In this document: positions 52,332-61,583 of the stretch, piece by piece
Layout of the letters: each line of letters starts with the position of its first letter
Numbering within the stretch: the first letter of the stretch is position 1
NCBI RefSeq assembly: GCF_040538665.1
Contig: NZ_JBEWXT010000001.1
Location: 2,692,501 to 2,756,500, forward strand
DNA: 64,000 nt
Source: Aureibaculum sp. 2308TA14-22
GTDB taxonomy: Bacteria; Bacteroidota; Bacteroidia; Flavobacteriales; Flavobacteriaceae
Reading direction: 5' to 3'
The notes under the pieces: generated by a model
What the model saw: only the letters and a program-made list of their open reading frames with translations
What the model was told of the DNA's origin: nothing
Databases searched by the model: none
Made by a program: the position numbers and the translations under genes

Positions 52332-52655
52332 ATAAATATGAATTGGGTTGTAAATTTTGTTATCTCCGTCGAGATATTTCTTTTTCTGTTGATTATTTGT
52401 TGTAAATGTTTCTTTTTAGGGACTTTTAAAAAGTTTACTTTATGTTTCACTTACACTAATAGAACAATTAAGCTCTAAAAGTTCCTACAATAAATTTAAA
52501 TTATTTTTTATTTTGTTTTTAAATAACTGGTTATGAGCATATTAAATTTACTAAAAATTTACAGAATTTAAACTTAAGGCATTATAATTTGTAGTAAATG
52601 AACTAGCAAATCCATTAAAATTAGATATATTGTAGCAATATTGATAGCAGGTAAT
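52332..52655. other. 324-base gap without a supported gene
   Basis: AT-rich spacer between the DUF456 hairpin and the aldehyde dehydrogenase gene. Short complementary segments (AGGGACTTTTAAAAAG near 52418 and CTCTAAAAGTTCCT near 52471) could pair. A 60-codon minus-strand frame across it has no recognisable start context and is not supported. I see no RNA gene or repeat. Confidence 0.5.
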
Positions 52656-54026
52656 ATGATTCACGAGATTATACAACAACAAAAAGGCTTCTTTAATTCA
52701 CAACAAACAAAAAACATTGCTTTTAGAAAGAAGTCTTTAAAGCGACTGCAGCGAGAAATTATAGCAAGAGAAAATGATATTTGTGATGCTCTTTATGCTG
52801 ATTTTAAAAAACCTGTCTTTGAAACCTTAGCGGCAGAGACGCAATTTGTACTAGCAGAATTAAAACTAGCCTTAAAAAAAATAGACGAATGGGCAAGCCC
52901 CGAAAGCGTAGCTTCTACATTAATGAATTGGCCTTCTTCAGATTCTATTTATAAAGAACCCTATGGCTCTGTTCTAATAATTGCTCCATGGAATTATCCC
53001 TTTCAACTAGTTTTTGCTCCATTAATTGGAGCAGTAGCCGCCGGAAATACCGCGATTGTAAAACCTTCAGAAATTACTCCACATACAGCAAGCATAATTT
53101 CAGAAATTGTAAAAGCTGTATTTGATCCAGAGCATGTAACTGTTGTTCAAGGCGGTGTAGAAACATCACAACAATTATTAGCCGAAAAATGGGACTATAT
53201 TTTCTTTACAGGAAGTACTCGTGTAGGAAAAATTGTATATGAAAGTGCAGCCAAACATTTAACTCCCGTTACTTTAGAACTTGGCGGGAAAAACCCTTGT
53301 ATTGTTGATGAAACAGCTTCAATTTCACTAGCCGCAAAACGCATTGTTTGGGGCAAGTTTTTAAATGCAGGCCAGACTTGTATCGCTTCCGATTATATTT
53401 TGGTACATAAAAACGTAAAAAAGAAATTGATTGAAGCTCTTAAAAAACACATTATCAAGTGTTACGGAGAAAATATAGAGGTTTCTCCCGATTATGCCAG
53501 AACGGTCAGTAAAAAACATTACGAGGGGTTAAAAGAAATGTTGCACGATGAAGAAATTCTTTTTGGAGGAAAAACCAATGATGACGATAATTACCTATCG
53601 CCAACTTTAGTCAATGAACCAACGTTCGACAGCAAACTAATGGAAGACGAAATTTTTGGCCCAATACTGCCCATTATCGCTTATGAAAATGAATCGGATG
53701 TTGACACATATATTTCCAACTATGGTAAACCCTTAGCGGTTTATGTCTTTTCAAACAAAAAATCATTTCAGAAAAAAATAATTCAAAAGTACAGCTTTGG
53801 TGGCGGGGCAATTAATGATACCGTTATACAAATCACTAATAAGCGTTTACCTTTTGGTGGCGTTGGACAAAGCGGAATTGGTGCGTATCACGGTAAAACT
53901 TCTTTTGATATTTTTTCGCATCACAAGGCCATTATAAAAAAAGCAAATTGGTTGGATATCCCCTTGCGATATCCGCCTTATAAATTACCGTTAAAATGGA
54001 TTAAAAAAATAAAACATCTTTTTTAA
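52656..54026 (+). CDS. Aldehyde dehydrogenase (class 3-like, NAD(P)+)
   Basis: 456 residues from ATG 52656; an upstream TTG at 52641 is less likely. It has the short class-3 layout without N-terminal extension, LELGGKNPCIVDE (general-base Glu), catalytic Cys242 in NAGQTCIASDYIL, and RLPFGGVGQSGIGAYHGK near the C-terminus. The last 30 residues are basic and hydrophobic (LDIPLRYPPYKLPLKWIKK), as in membrane-associated fatty aldehyde dehydrogenases. It oxidises aliphatic aldehydes to acids. Monocistronic by spacing. Confidence 0.9.
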   Translation: MIHEIIQQQKGFFNSQQTKNIAFRKKSLKRLQREIIARENDICDALYADFKKPVFETLAAETQFVLAELKLALKKIDEWASPESVASTLMNWPSSDSIYKEPYGSVLIIAPWNYPFQLVFAPLIGAVAAGNTAIVKPSEITPHTASIISEIVKAVFDPEHVTVVQGGVETSQQLLAEKWDYIFFTGSTRVGKIVYESAAKHLTPVTLELGGKNPCIVDETASISLAAKRIVWGKFLNAGQTCIASDYILVHKNVKKKLIEALKKHIIKCYGENIEVSPDYARTVSKKHYEGLKEMLHDEEILFGGKTNDDDNYLSPTLVNEPTFDSKLMEDEIFGPILPIIAYENESDVDTYISNYGKPLAVYVFSNKKSFQKKIIQKYSFGGGAINDTVIQITNKRLPFGGVGQSGIGAYHGKTSFDIFSHHKAIIKKANWLDIPLRYPPYKLPLKWIKKIKHLF

Positions 54027-54071
54027 ATATTAAATTTTATTACCTTTAAAATCAAAATAAAACAGTTTACA

Positions 54072-54449
54072 ATGAAAAATTTATTAAAAACAAGTATTCT
54101 TCTTTTTTCAATAGTACTTCTTTCAAGTTTCATATTAACAGATGCAAACTCAGACATTAAAGATGTAATTGGCACTTGGAATTACTCAGTACCCAATGCT
54201 CCTGTAGAGTACCAAATAGGCGAATTAATTCTTGAAGACAAAGAGGGAGAATTATATGGTTACACTTTGATAGGAGAATATAAAAATGAGATTATAAAGC
54301 CCAAACTTGAAGGTAATAATCTTACTTTTATTATGTACATAGAAGATACAGACGTTTCATTCAACCTTAATTTTAAAAAAAATCAATTTACCGGAATAGT
54401 TTCGTATTCCGAAGGTACTCTTGATATTACGGGCGAACGCAAAAAATAA
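54072..54449 (+). CDS. Small secreted protein, lipocalin-like
   Basis: 125 residues. The signal peptide (about 1-25: LLKTSILLFSIVLLSSF) is followed by a compact beta-rich domain beginning IGTWNYSVPN, with alternating ILEDKEGELYGYTLIGEY strands. The G-x-W near the start of the mature protein is the lipocalin-like feature, but no family assignment is firm. It lies 45 bases after the aldehyde dehydrogenase and is convergent with the broken S9 peptidase gene. Confidence 0.6.
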   Translation: MKNLLKTSILLFSIVLLSSFILTDANSDIKDVIGTWNYSVPNAPVEYQIGELILEDKEGELYGYTLIGEYKNEIIKPKLEGNNLTFIMYIEDTDVSFNLNFKKNQFTGIVSYSEGTLDITGERKK

Positions 54450-54480
54450 GAGCCTAACTATACACCTATTATCTTAGTGC

Positions 54481-56714
54481 TTATTTAGCTCCAGCCAGCA
54501 AATTTAGCATCAAATAATTTGTCAAAATTTCTTTTAAATGTCTTGATGTATTTTCACCTTCACGAATACTATGACTACGGTTTGGATAAGACATCATAGA
54601 AAATATTTTATTGTGCTTTATCAATTCGTTGACTAATCGTTCTGTTCCTTGGTAATGTACATTATCGTCTCCAGTACCATGCACAACTAGCAAATTACCT
54701 TCTAAGTTTTTAGCATAATTTATGGGAGAGCCTTTTTGATAACTTTCAGGCATTAATTGAGGTACACCCGAGTATCTTTCTTGATAAATATTATCATACA
54801 ATCTTTGATCTGGAACAGGTGCAACTGACATGCCTGTTTTATATATTTTGGGATATCTGAACATCATATTTAACGTCATAGAGCCACCACCACTCCATCC
54901 CCAAATACCAATTCTATCAGCATCAACAAAAGGGTAGGTTTCTATAATTTTTTTCGTTGCTTCCGCTTGGTCTTGCGATGCTAAAACACCAATTTGCCCA
55001 TAAACAGATTTACGCCATTCACGCCCTTTTGGCCCAGGCGTACCACGGTTATCTATACTCATTATTATATACCCTTGCTGAGCTAAATACTGATGCCAAA
55101 GATAACGTGATCCTCCCCAGGCATCTTTTACGGTTTGCCCAGCTGGTTCACCATAGACGTAAAACAGTACTGGATATTTTTTTGAAGTATCAAAATTTGG
55201 TGGTTTAATCATATACCCATCTAAACTTGTACCGTCATTAACTTTTACTTTAAAAAATTCCAAAGCACCCTTATCTATTGCGGCTACTTTTTGTTTTAAA
55301 TCACTATTGCTCACCAAGGTTTTTATTACCTTGTGGTTGGGCAATGAAATCAACTCGGTTATGGGTGGCATTTCTGCGGATGAATAGGTGTGTTTGGCAA
55401 ACTTACCATTGGGCGAAATATCATAGCTATGCGTTCCTGATTGATTCTTTGGTGTTAATCTTTCAGCTCTTTGCTTACCATTCATTTTTGTTCTGTACAG
55501 GTATTTCTGAGTTGCATTATCTGGACTGGCCATAAAATACAGCCAATTAGATTTTCGTCAATCAATACAACATTAATCATATCGTAATCCGAAGGCGTTA
55601 ATTGTATTTCTTTGCCTTTGCTAATTTTATAAGCCGATTTCCATCCACTCTTTTGACTCACCCAAGTAAAGGCTTCACCATCCTTTAAATATTGAAAATC
55701 GTTAACAGCATCAAGCCAAGTTGTTTCTTTATCTTCGTAAATAACATTAACCGCTCCGGTTTTGGCATTGCATTCCGTAACCTTGTTATGGTTTTGTTGG
55801 CGGTTCATATGCTGTACTAACACCGCTTCTGAATTCGGTTTCCAAATCATTCTTGGAATGTATTGGTTTGCTGCATCACCTGGAAGTTGCATCCAAGTAG
55901 TTTTACCACCCATTGCACTCACCACACCAACTTTAGCTTCCGATGGTTTTTCACCAGCTTTAGGATATTGTACAGGGATAGTAAATGAATATAAAGAATC
56001 TGTATTGTTAATCATCAAAAAGTTCTTGATAGTAGAAGCATCAATTCGCCAATAGGCAATTTTAGAACCATCCGGACTCCATCTAAAACCATCTCTACAA
56101 GCAAACTCTTCTTCGTAAGCCCAATCGAAAGTACCGTTGATAATTTTGTCTGTTCCGTCGGTTGTTAAAGCAGTAATTTTATTGTCAACCAAAGATTCCA
56201 CATAAATATTATGTTCACGCACATAGCCTACGTTGTTAACGTCAGGTGAAAATTTTGCAAACATTAATGTAGATGGTTTCGCTTTTGTTCCTCCTAATTT
56301 TTTAAGGTTTTTGGTTTTTAGATCTAACACCCAATAATCGCCTTTGGTATGGTATCTCCAAACACGAGCTGTATTTGTAAAAATCAACACTTTACTTTTA
56401 TCTTCTGACCATTGATAATTTGAAATTGACAATGGTTTATTGCTCCCTTCTGGAATTAACCATTCTGCCAGAATCATAACTTCTTGTGTACCTTTTAAGG
56501 TATTTGTTTTAACAATGTCAAATCCACCTTCGGTTTTTGCAGATGTTTCTAATGTTGTAAAGTCATTACCACCATTAAACCAACGTAAAGATTTTGAACG
56601 TTCGGATTGAAATTCGTTGGAACTAAATATCCGTTCTAACGATAATTTTGAATCTTGGGCAGCTAAGGTTGACGTTGTAACTAAGAAAAAAAAGGTTAGG
56701 ATTATTTTTTGCAT
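54481..56714 (-). pseudogene. S9 dipeptidyl peptidase (DPP IV family) interrupted by one frameshift
   Basis: The 5-prime part (to 55482) has a signal peptide and the DPP IV propeller domain, ending falsely at NTCTEQK. The 3-prime part (from 55533) continues SNWLYFMASPDNATQKYLYR in another frame and carries the catalytic domain GWSGGG, GTGDDNVH and NRSHSI. One base lost near 55552-55555 (an AAAA run on the minus strand, after LIDE) rejoins both into a protein of about 730 residues with an intact triad. It may be an inactivating mutation or an assembly error. The related intact gene is at 23476-25812. Confidence 0.8.
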
Positions 56715-56818
56715 CTTTATATATTCTAAGAATTAGATGATCTAAAAGTACAGAAATTATCTTTAGATTAGAGCAATGAACTTCAATAAATAAAAATAGC
56801 AAATTAACGCTTGAATAG

Positions 56819-57826
56819 ATGAAACGACGTAAATTTATAAATCAATTAGGTTTAGGAGCTGCAGCCTCATTAGCACCTACAACGCTATTGTCATTTACAC
56901 CATCAATCTCAAATGGTAAAACGGCTAAAAATTTAACTTTTGGTATTGTTACTGATGTGCATAAAGACTTAATGCCAGATGCCGATAAACGCTTAGAAAC
57001 CTTTATACACAAAGCACAAGAACGAAATGTAGATTTTATCATTCAAATGGGAGATTTTTGTTTTGCTGAAACTAAAAACAAGGACTTCTTAAAAATTTGG
57101 GAGCAATTTAAAGGTTCAAGGTATCATATTTTAGGAAACCATGATATGGATAGGCATTCTAAACAAGAAATGCTAGATTTTTGGGGCATGCCTAAAACTT
57201 ATTATTCTTACGATTTTGGAGGCTATCATTTTATCGTCTTGGATGCTAATTTTATTTACCAAGATGGAAAATTTATAGATTATAACAAGGCGAATTTTTA
57301 CATAGAGGATAATGCTAGAACTTATATTGACAACGAACAAATTGAATGGTTTAAAGCTGATTTAGAAACTACTAAATTACCAACTATTGTATTTTCACAT
57401 CAAAGTTTGTGGCATTATCAGTGGGGTGTAAAAAATCGTTTAACGCTACAAAAAATCATGGAAGCTCAAAAAGAAAAAGTAATTTGTTGCTTAAATGGCC
57501 ATAACCATATAGATTATCACCACCATCAAAACGGAATAGATTATGTGGAAATAAACAGTATGTCTTACCAATGGATGTCTGATAAATACAGTAGCAAAAA
57601 ACGTTTTTCAAAAGAACTATACAAAGAATATAGTAATTTACACCATATTGCAGGTTACAAAGACCCATTATATGCCTTCGCAACTTTAAATTCAAAAGGA
57701 ACAATGGCTATTGAAGGTGTTAAAAGTGAATGGATGTCACCTTCTCCCTACGAAATGGGCATGCTTAAAGGTATTGATGGGATGGCATCCTCTGCAGAGA
57801 TATCTGATTATCAGGTTAATTTTTAA
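56819..57826 (+). CDS. Calcineurin-like metallophosphoesterase, Tat-exported
   Basis: 335 residues. The twin-arginine signal KRRKFINQLGLGAAASLAP lies at the N-terminus. Metallophosphoesterase metal-ligand motifs are in order: TDVHKD (D-x-H), MGDFCFAE (G-D), LGNHDM (G-N-H-D), VFSHQSLW and NGHNHIDYH (G-H-x-H). It hydrolyses phosphoesters in the periplasm, likely after folding with metals in the cytoplasm, which fits Tat export. Divergent from the S9 pseudogene across 104 bases. Substrate unknown. Confidence 0.9.
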   Translation: MKRRKFINQLGLGAAASLAPTTLLSFTPSISNGKTAKNLTFGIVTDVHKDLMPDADKRLETFIHKAQERNVDFIIQMGDFCFAETKNKDFLKIWEQFKGSRYHILGNHDMDRHSKQEMLDFWGMPKTYYSYDFGGYHFIVLDANFIYQDGKFIDYNKANFYIEDNARTYIDNEQIEWFKADLETTKLPTIVFSHQSLWHYQWGVKNRLTLQKIMEAQKEKVICCLNGHNHIDYHHHQNGIDYVEINSMSYQWMSDKYSSKKRFSKELYKEYSNLHHIAGYKDPLYAFATLNSKGTMAIEGVKSEWMSPSPYEMGMLKGIDGMASSAEISDYQVNF

Positions 57827-57842
57827 ATATTCTATAAAACAA

Positions 57843-57871
57843 AAAAGCAACCCAAATTTAGGGATGCTTTT
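57843..57871. terminator. Bidirectional terminator between phosphoesterase and serine hydrolase genes
   Basis: AAAAGCAACCC and GGGATGCTTTT flank AAATTTA; one mismatch in the stem. It ends in T-rich tracts on both strands, between two convergent genes. Near-identical hairpins lie at 59300-59329 and 61323-61353. Confidence 0.7.
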
Positions 57872-57896
57872 CACAGACTAGGTTTACTAAATCATA

Positions 57897-59099
57897 TTAA
57901 GATTGGAAATTTTCCATAATAATTTTCTTTACTTTTTTATTCAGCGAAGCCATAGCATTATAACTGGTATGTTCTAAAATAATAACCACCAATTCGTCTT
58001 CTTGGTATTGCGTAAGCCCTGTGCTAAAACCATTCCATTTACCATAATGATAAATCATATTTTGGTCTTTGGTATTAATTCTTAAGCCAAAACCATATGG
58101 TACTTTTTTACCATAAACAGTTTCTCCTCTAGCATACATAAGATTCACAGATTCTTTTGAAAGTAATTTTCCGTTATTTAAGCCATTTACCCACTTATAT
58201 AAATCTCTGCTTGAAGAATAAACATTCTTATCGCCTACAATGGCATCATTAACCGTATTATTAATTTTTAAATGTCTCCAACCTCTATATAACCTATAAC
58301 CTTCTAGATGATTTTCTACGGTGCGTTCGTTTTCTGAACTTAAAACAAAAGAGTCATTCATATCTAGTGGTTCAAAAATATTTTTAGTTACAAAAGTACT
58401 AAAACTTTCACCTGAAACTTTTTCAACTATAGAGGCCAATACAAAATAACCAGTATTAGAATAGTCAAATTTCCGCCCAGGCTTAAAAAAGCGTTGTGCT
58501 TTGCTTGACTCCAACAAGGTCATCATTTCACTATTTGTTGGTGCTTTTTTCTGTTTCCATTCATGCTCAGCAACCCAAAAATATTTTGGCAATCCTGAAG
58601 TGTGATTTAGCAGGTTTTTAATAGTTATATCCTCATATGGAAAGTCTGGAAAATACTTGTTTACAGTATCTGTAAGTTGAATCTGATTCCGTTCATACAA
58701 TAACATAATAGCCGCTGCAGTAAATTGTTTACTTACTGAAGCCAATTGAAATACGGAACGTTCATTTAGTGGTTCTTTCTTTTTAAAATTTGCATAACCG
58801 ACGTGGCTGTCATAAAGGATTTTTCCATTCTTTGCAACTAATAATGATCCGTGAAAATCGTGCCTCTTGTTAATACGGTGTAATAAAGAATCTAATTTAT
58901 TACTCACCTTTTTCGTTTGTTTTAAAGGGTACTTTTCAATTAAAATAGGGCTTTCCTTTTCAATTTGAGTCGCTATTGTGGTAAAAGGCTCACCCACATC
59001 TTTCTGTGTAGAAAGCGGTTTTGCACCTAAGAAAAAGCTACTCAAAACAACTAATAAAGTTAACAATATGACTACAAAATATTTTTTCAAAATAATCAT
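57897..59099 (-). CDS. Serine hydrolase, class C beta-lactamase fold
   Basis: 400 residues. An N-terminal hydrophobic helix (about 8-25) anchors or exports it. The catalytic SxxK is S121-V-S-K124 in LASVSKQFTA, YSN follows near 213 in FDYSNTGYF, and HYGKWNGF holds the third, HxG-like motif. The fold covers beta-lactamases, DD-peptidases and esterases (EstB). The substrate is not clear. Located at a monocistronic site with its own terminator. Confidence 0.88.
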   Translation of the reverse strand: MIILKKYFVVILLTLLVVLSSFFLGAKPLSTQKDVGEPFTTIATQIEKESPILIEKYPLKQTKKVSNKLDSLLHRINKRHDFHGSLLVAKNGKILYDSHVGYANFKKKEPLNERSVFQLASVSKQFTAAAIMLLYERNQIQLTDTVNKYFPDFPYEDITIKNLLNHTSGLPKYFWVAEHEWKQKKAPTNSEMMTLLESSKAQRFFKPGRKFDYSNTGYFVLASIVEKVSGESFSTFVTKNIFEPLDMNDSFVLSSENERTVENHLEGYRLYRGWRHLKINNTVNDAIVGDKNVYSSSRDLYKWVNGLNNGKLLSKESVNLMYARGETVYGKKVPYGFGLRINTKDQNMIYHYGKWNGFSTGLTQYQEDELVVIILEHTSYNAMASLNKKVKKIIMENFQS

Positions 59100-59590
59100 G
59101 TATAAACGTGTAAAGCGATAATCACCTAAGATTTTTTATCAGTTCACACTTACTAACGTGAATTTCATGGTTTTATGATAACATGTAACAAATCTGGAGG
59201 AATTTAACTCGTCAACACAAACAAGAAAAAAAGTTTGGGGATAACTTTGTTAACTGAAAAGAATGAAGTATTCAAAACATATCACAATCTGCTTTAAACA
59301 AAAAAGCATCCCAGTTTTGGGAAACTTTTAACTTAATAATTTAGAGTAATTTGCATACCCCGATTTTTTGAGAAATACACCAGCACAACACTTTAGTTTG
59401 GTATCTGGACAAGATAATTTAAACAGACTCTTTTAGCAAGACTTAGAATTAACGAAATTTAATTAATTTGATCTTTTTATTTAAAGAACTACTTTCGTAT
59501 TAAAAAATTAATTGTATTTTAACGAAATAATAACAACGTTTTTTATTAAAAGAACTAATTTTATATATTCTTTAAAACATATATTTAATA
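59100..59590. other. 491-base gap with a terminator repeat
   Basis: Apart from the hairpin at 59300-59329 I see no gene. Just after it, TTAGAGTAATTTGCAT (59341 on) resembles TTAGAGTAGTTTATAT at 61371 on, extending the similarity to the tRNA-Asp side. The last 80 bases before TTG 59591 are very AT-rich, with a near-match to the -7 box (TAATTTTA, 59556-59563). Confidence 0.5.
59300..59329 (-). terminator. Orphan terminator hairpin, left edge of the accessory block
   Basis: AAAAAGCATCCC and GGGAAACTTTT pair around AGTTTT. It has a T-tract on the minus strand, yet no minus-strand gene ends here. Its sequence and flank resemble the tRNA-Asp terminator region at 61318-61392, which suggests duplication. 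Confidence 0.55.
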
Positions 59591-60343
59591 TTGGATAAAG
59601 AAGAACATATTGCAAAACTTCCAAATTCACCTTTACAAGAGGTAGTTTTTGAACTTCACCTAGAAGAAGATATTAATGCAAAGGGTATCCGAACAAATGA
59701 AAATTTTGATTTTGCTTTGGGATTGTTTGCTGAAAAAATTAAAAATGATTTTCCTAAAAGAATATCTTTTCCTAAACATGACAAAATCAGAATATTTCCC
59801 AATATATCATTTCAGTTTTGGAAAGATGAAGGTGTTTGGCCTGTAATACAATTAGGTGATGGATTATTAACCGTAAATGATACAGAAAAAAATTATATCT
59901 GGTCAGAATACAGTTATTTGGTTAGGGATTGTATGACTAAATTATCTAATAGTTTTAGTGAACCTGTAAAAATAAGGCAGGTTTCTTTAAGGTATATTGA
60001 CGCAATAGAAATGAATGAAATGACGTTTGAGCAGAAACAAAAGTTTATTAATGAAAATTTTAAAGTGTCTTTAGACAACAATTTTAAGGTATTAAATGGT
60101 GAATCTTCTGGGATGAATATTACCAGTAATTTTAAGATAAATGACGGAAGTACAGTAAATTTTGTAATTTCAAACGGTAAGAGTAAACAAAATAAACCTG
60201 CTATTGTATGGCAGTACCAAATTTTTAACAATATAGTAACATCTTTTGATGATGTTAATAAATGGTTGGACGCTGGCCATGATATTTTAAGTGATCTTTT
60301 TAAAAATTCAATAACAAGTAAATTCTATGATAGCTTCAAGTGA
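59591..60343 (+). CDS. TIGR04255 family protein
   Basis: 250 residues. The start KLPNSPLQEVVFELHLEE, the WPVIQLGDGLLTVNDTEKNY segment with YIWSEYSYL following, and VSLRYIDAIEM match the layout of the TIGR04255 family, a sporadically distributed group of unknown function. The start is TTG at 59591; no ATG is available upstream in frame. The gene's end overlaps the next by 17 bases. Sporadic distribution plus its place beside tRNA-Asp marks it as mobile or accessory. Confidence 0.75.
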   Translation: MDKEEHIAKLPNSPLQEVVFELHLEEDINAKGIRTNENFDFALGLFAEKIKNDFPKRISFPKHDKIRIFPNISFQFWKDEGVWPVIQLGDGLLTVNDTEKNYIWSEYSYLVRDCMTKLSNSFSEPVKIRQVSLRYIDAIEMNEMTFEQKQKFINENFKVSLDNNFKVLNGESSGMNITSNFKINDGSTVNFVISNGKSKQNKPAIVWQYQIFNNIVTSFDDVNKWLDAGHDILSDLFKNSITSKFYDSFK

Positions 60344-60821
60344 TTTAAGTACATTTATTATTCCTGAGTATGACAGTACAAATCCTACAACGATCACTAA
60401 CGATAGTTTCAAGGTAAGCGACAGTCATTTTCTATCATTTCCAACACCTAGTATTTCAATTTCATTAAAATTTCGAGGAAGTTTATCTTATGACAACTAT
60501 TTATTGTCTCATCAAATAAAATCATTTCGTTTTTTAGAAGAAAATTGGGATCAAGATGGAGCAAAGAAAATTCCGAGTTCCACCATTGATAAATCAATTT
60601 CAGTGCTAAAACAATTTAATGAGTTTAACCTAAACGGTTATTTGGCATCTCCCGGTCCCAATGAAGAAGTTCTAATACTTTTTAAAAATAAACTAAGGGA
60701 AATGGAACTAATAATATACCCAGATAAAATAAAATTTGTGAAGTTTGAAAATAATAAATTCATTGATCAAGGCAATTACGAAAATTTTGAACTACAAAAT
60801 TACGTCAGATGGCTTGAATAA
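60327..60821 (+). CDS. Hypothetical protein, second gene of the TIGR04255 module
   Basis: 164 residues. No membrane segment. The motif FLEENWDQDGAKKIP near residue 70 (an x-NWDxxGA pattern) is followed by a helix (STIDKSISVLKQFNEF) and a strand-rich end (EMELIIYPDKIKFVKF). NWDxxGA-type proteins often accompany TIGR04255-like genes in accessory regions, from memory. The start overlaps the previous gene by 17 bases and the stop overlaps the next start, so translation is coupled. Function unknown. Confidence 0.6.
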   Translation: MIASSDLSTFIIPEYDSTNPTTITNDSFKVSDSHFLSFPTPSISISLKFRGSLSYDNYLLSHQIKSFRFLEENWDQDGAKKIPSSTIDKSISVLKQFNEFNLNGYLASPGPNEEVLILFKNKLREMELIIYPDKIKFVKFENNKFIDQGNYENFELQNYVRWLE

Positions 60822-61203
60822 ATTAAACCCTGGAGATAAAATTGAAGATGAAACTGAAAACTTTTATCGTAGAGTATATCGGAAAGATAAAAGGTATATA
60901 GATCATAGAACAGGAAGACCAACTTCAAGAGCTTTTACACCAAGGCCAAAAGATGATGGCAAGTTATCTGTAGATTTGGCTTCACTAACGACTCCATTAA
61001 AGAGCATTGCCAATTCAAGTCGATTTTGTCTTTGGTTGATTAATAATAAAACCATTCTTGATTTAAAATTGTCAGCAATTTATGATCCTGTGAAAAATAA
61101 CGACGTAGACAATCCATCTCACTGTATAATAATTGGTTTTAACGAAGAGGATGAAAGTGTTCCTGGCATTCTATCAAGAACTTCAACAAAAGTCAATATA
61201 TAG
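60814..61203 (+). CDS. Hypothetical basic protein, third gene of the TIGR04255 module
   Basis: 129 residues from a TTG at 60814 that overlaps the previous TAA by eight bases. A frame extension to TTG 60745 exists but lies inside the previous gene. The product has a basic N-terminal half (FYRRVYRKDKRYIDHRTGRP) and a later SVDLASLTTPLKSI and HCIIIGFNEED. Basic N-terminal and His/Asp content could suit a nuclease or nucleic-acid binding role, but no family is recognised. Last gene of the three-gene unit. Confidence 0.55.
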   Translation: MNKLNPGDKIEDETENFYRRVYRKDKRYIDHRTGRPTSRAFTPRPKDDGKLSVDLASLTTPLKSIANSSRFCLWLINNKTILDLKLSAIYDPVKNNDVDNPSHCIIIGFNEEDESVPGILSRTSTKVNI

Positions 61204-61322
61204 AAATTTCAATTAGATTAAAAGTCCTATACTAATTTATCAGTAATAAGATATAAACAACTTAGTGGAGTTTTAGGAGTAGGCATGCGGAGTGTTTGAA
61301 TAAACTAAAACCTCGCTAAAAC

Positions 61323-61353
61323 AAAAAAGCATCCCAAATTTAGGGAAGCTTTT
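61323..61353 (-). terminator. Terminator of tRNA-Asp
   Basis: On the minus strand AGCTTCCC and GGGATGCT flank TAAATTT, then a T-tract. It lies about 90 bases after the tRNA 3-prime end. Nearly identical to 57843-57871 and similar to 59300-59329. Confidence 0.65.
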
Positions 61354-61444
61354 CATCGACTAACTTAACGTTAGAGTAGTTTATATGTAAACTACTAAAA
61401 ACAACACAACGTTATTAAAATTTCTTTAACCCGAGAAATTTTAG

Positions 61445-61518
61445 CGGTCTGGACGGGACTCGAACCCGCGACCCCCTGCGTGACAGGCAGGTATTCTAAC
61501 CAGCTGAACTACCAAACC
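61445..61518 (-). tRNA. tRNA-Asp (anticodon GTC)
   Basis: 74 bases. Acceptor stem GGTTTGG pairs with CCAGACC (one T-G pair), discriminator G. Anticodon arm CCTGC-CTGTCAC-GCAGG gives GTC (complement of 61482-61484), and the T-arm has GTTCGAGTCC. No CCA encoded. Its 3-prime side faces the accessory block at 59.6-61.2 kb. Confidence 0.95.
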
Positions 61519-61583
61519 GTTGCTTAAAGCGAGTGCAAATATAAACTCGTTTTTTAAATTGGCAAAACCTTTTATGAAATTTA

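Noticed and set aside
52268-52450. 60-codon minus-strand frame after DUF456
   Set aside because: It overlaps the end of the DUF456 gene and its hairpin, is basic without motif and has no promoter.
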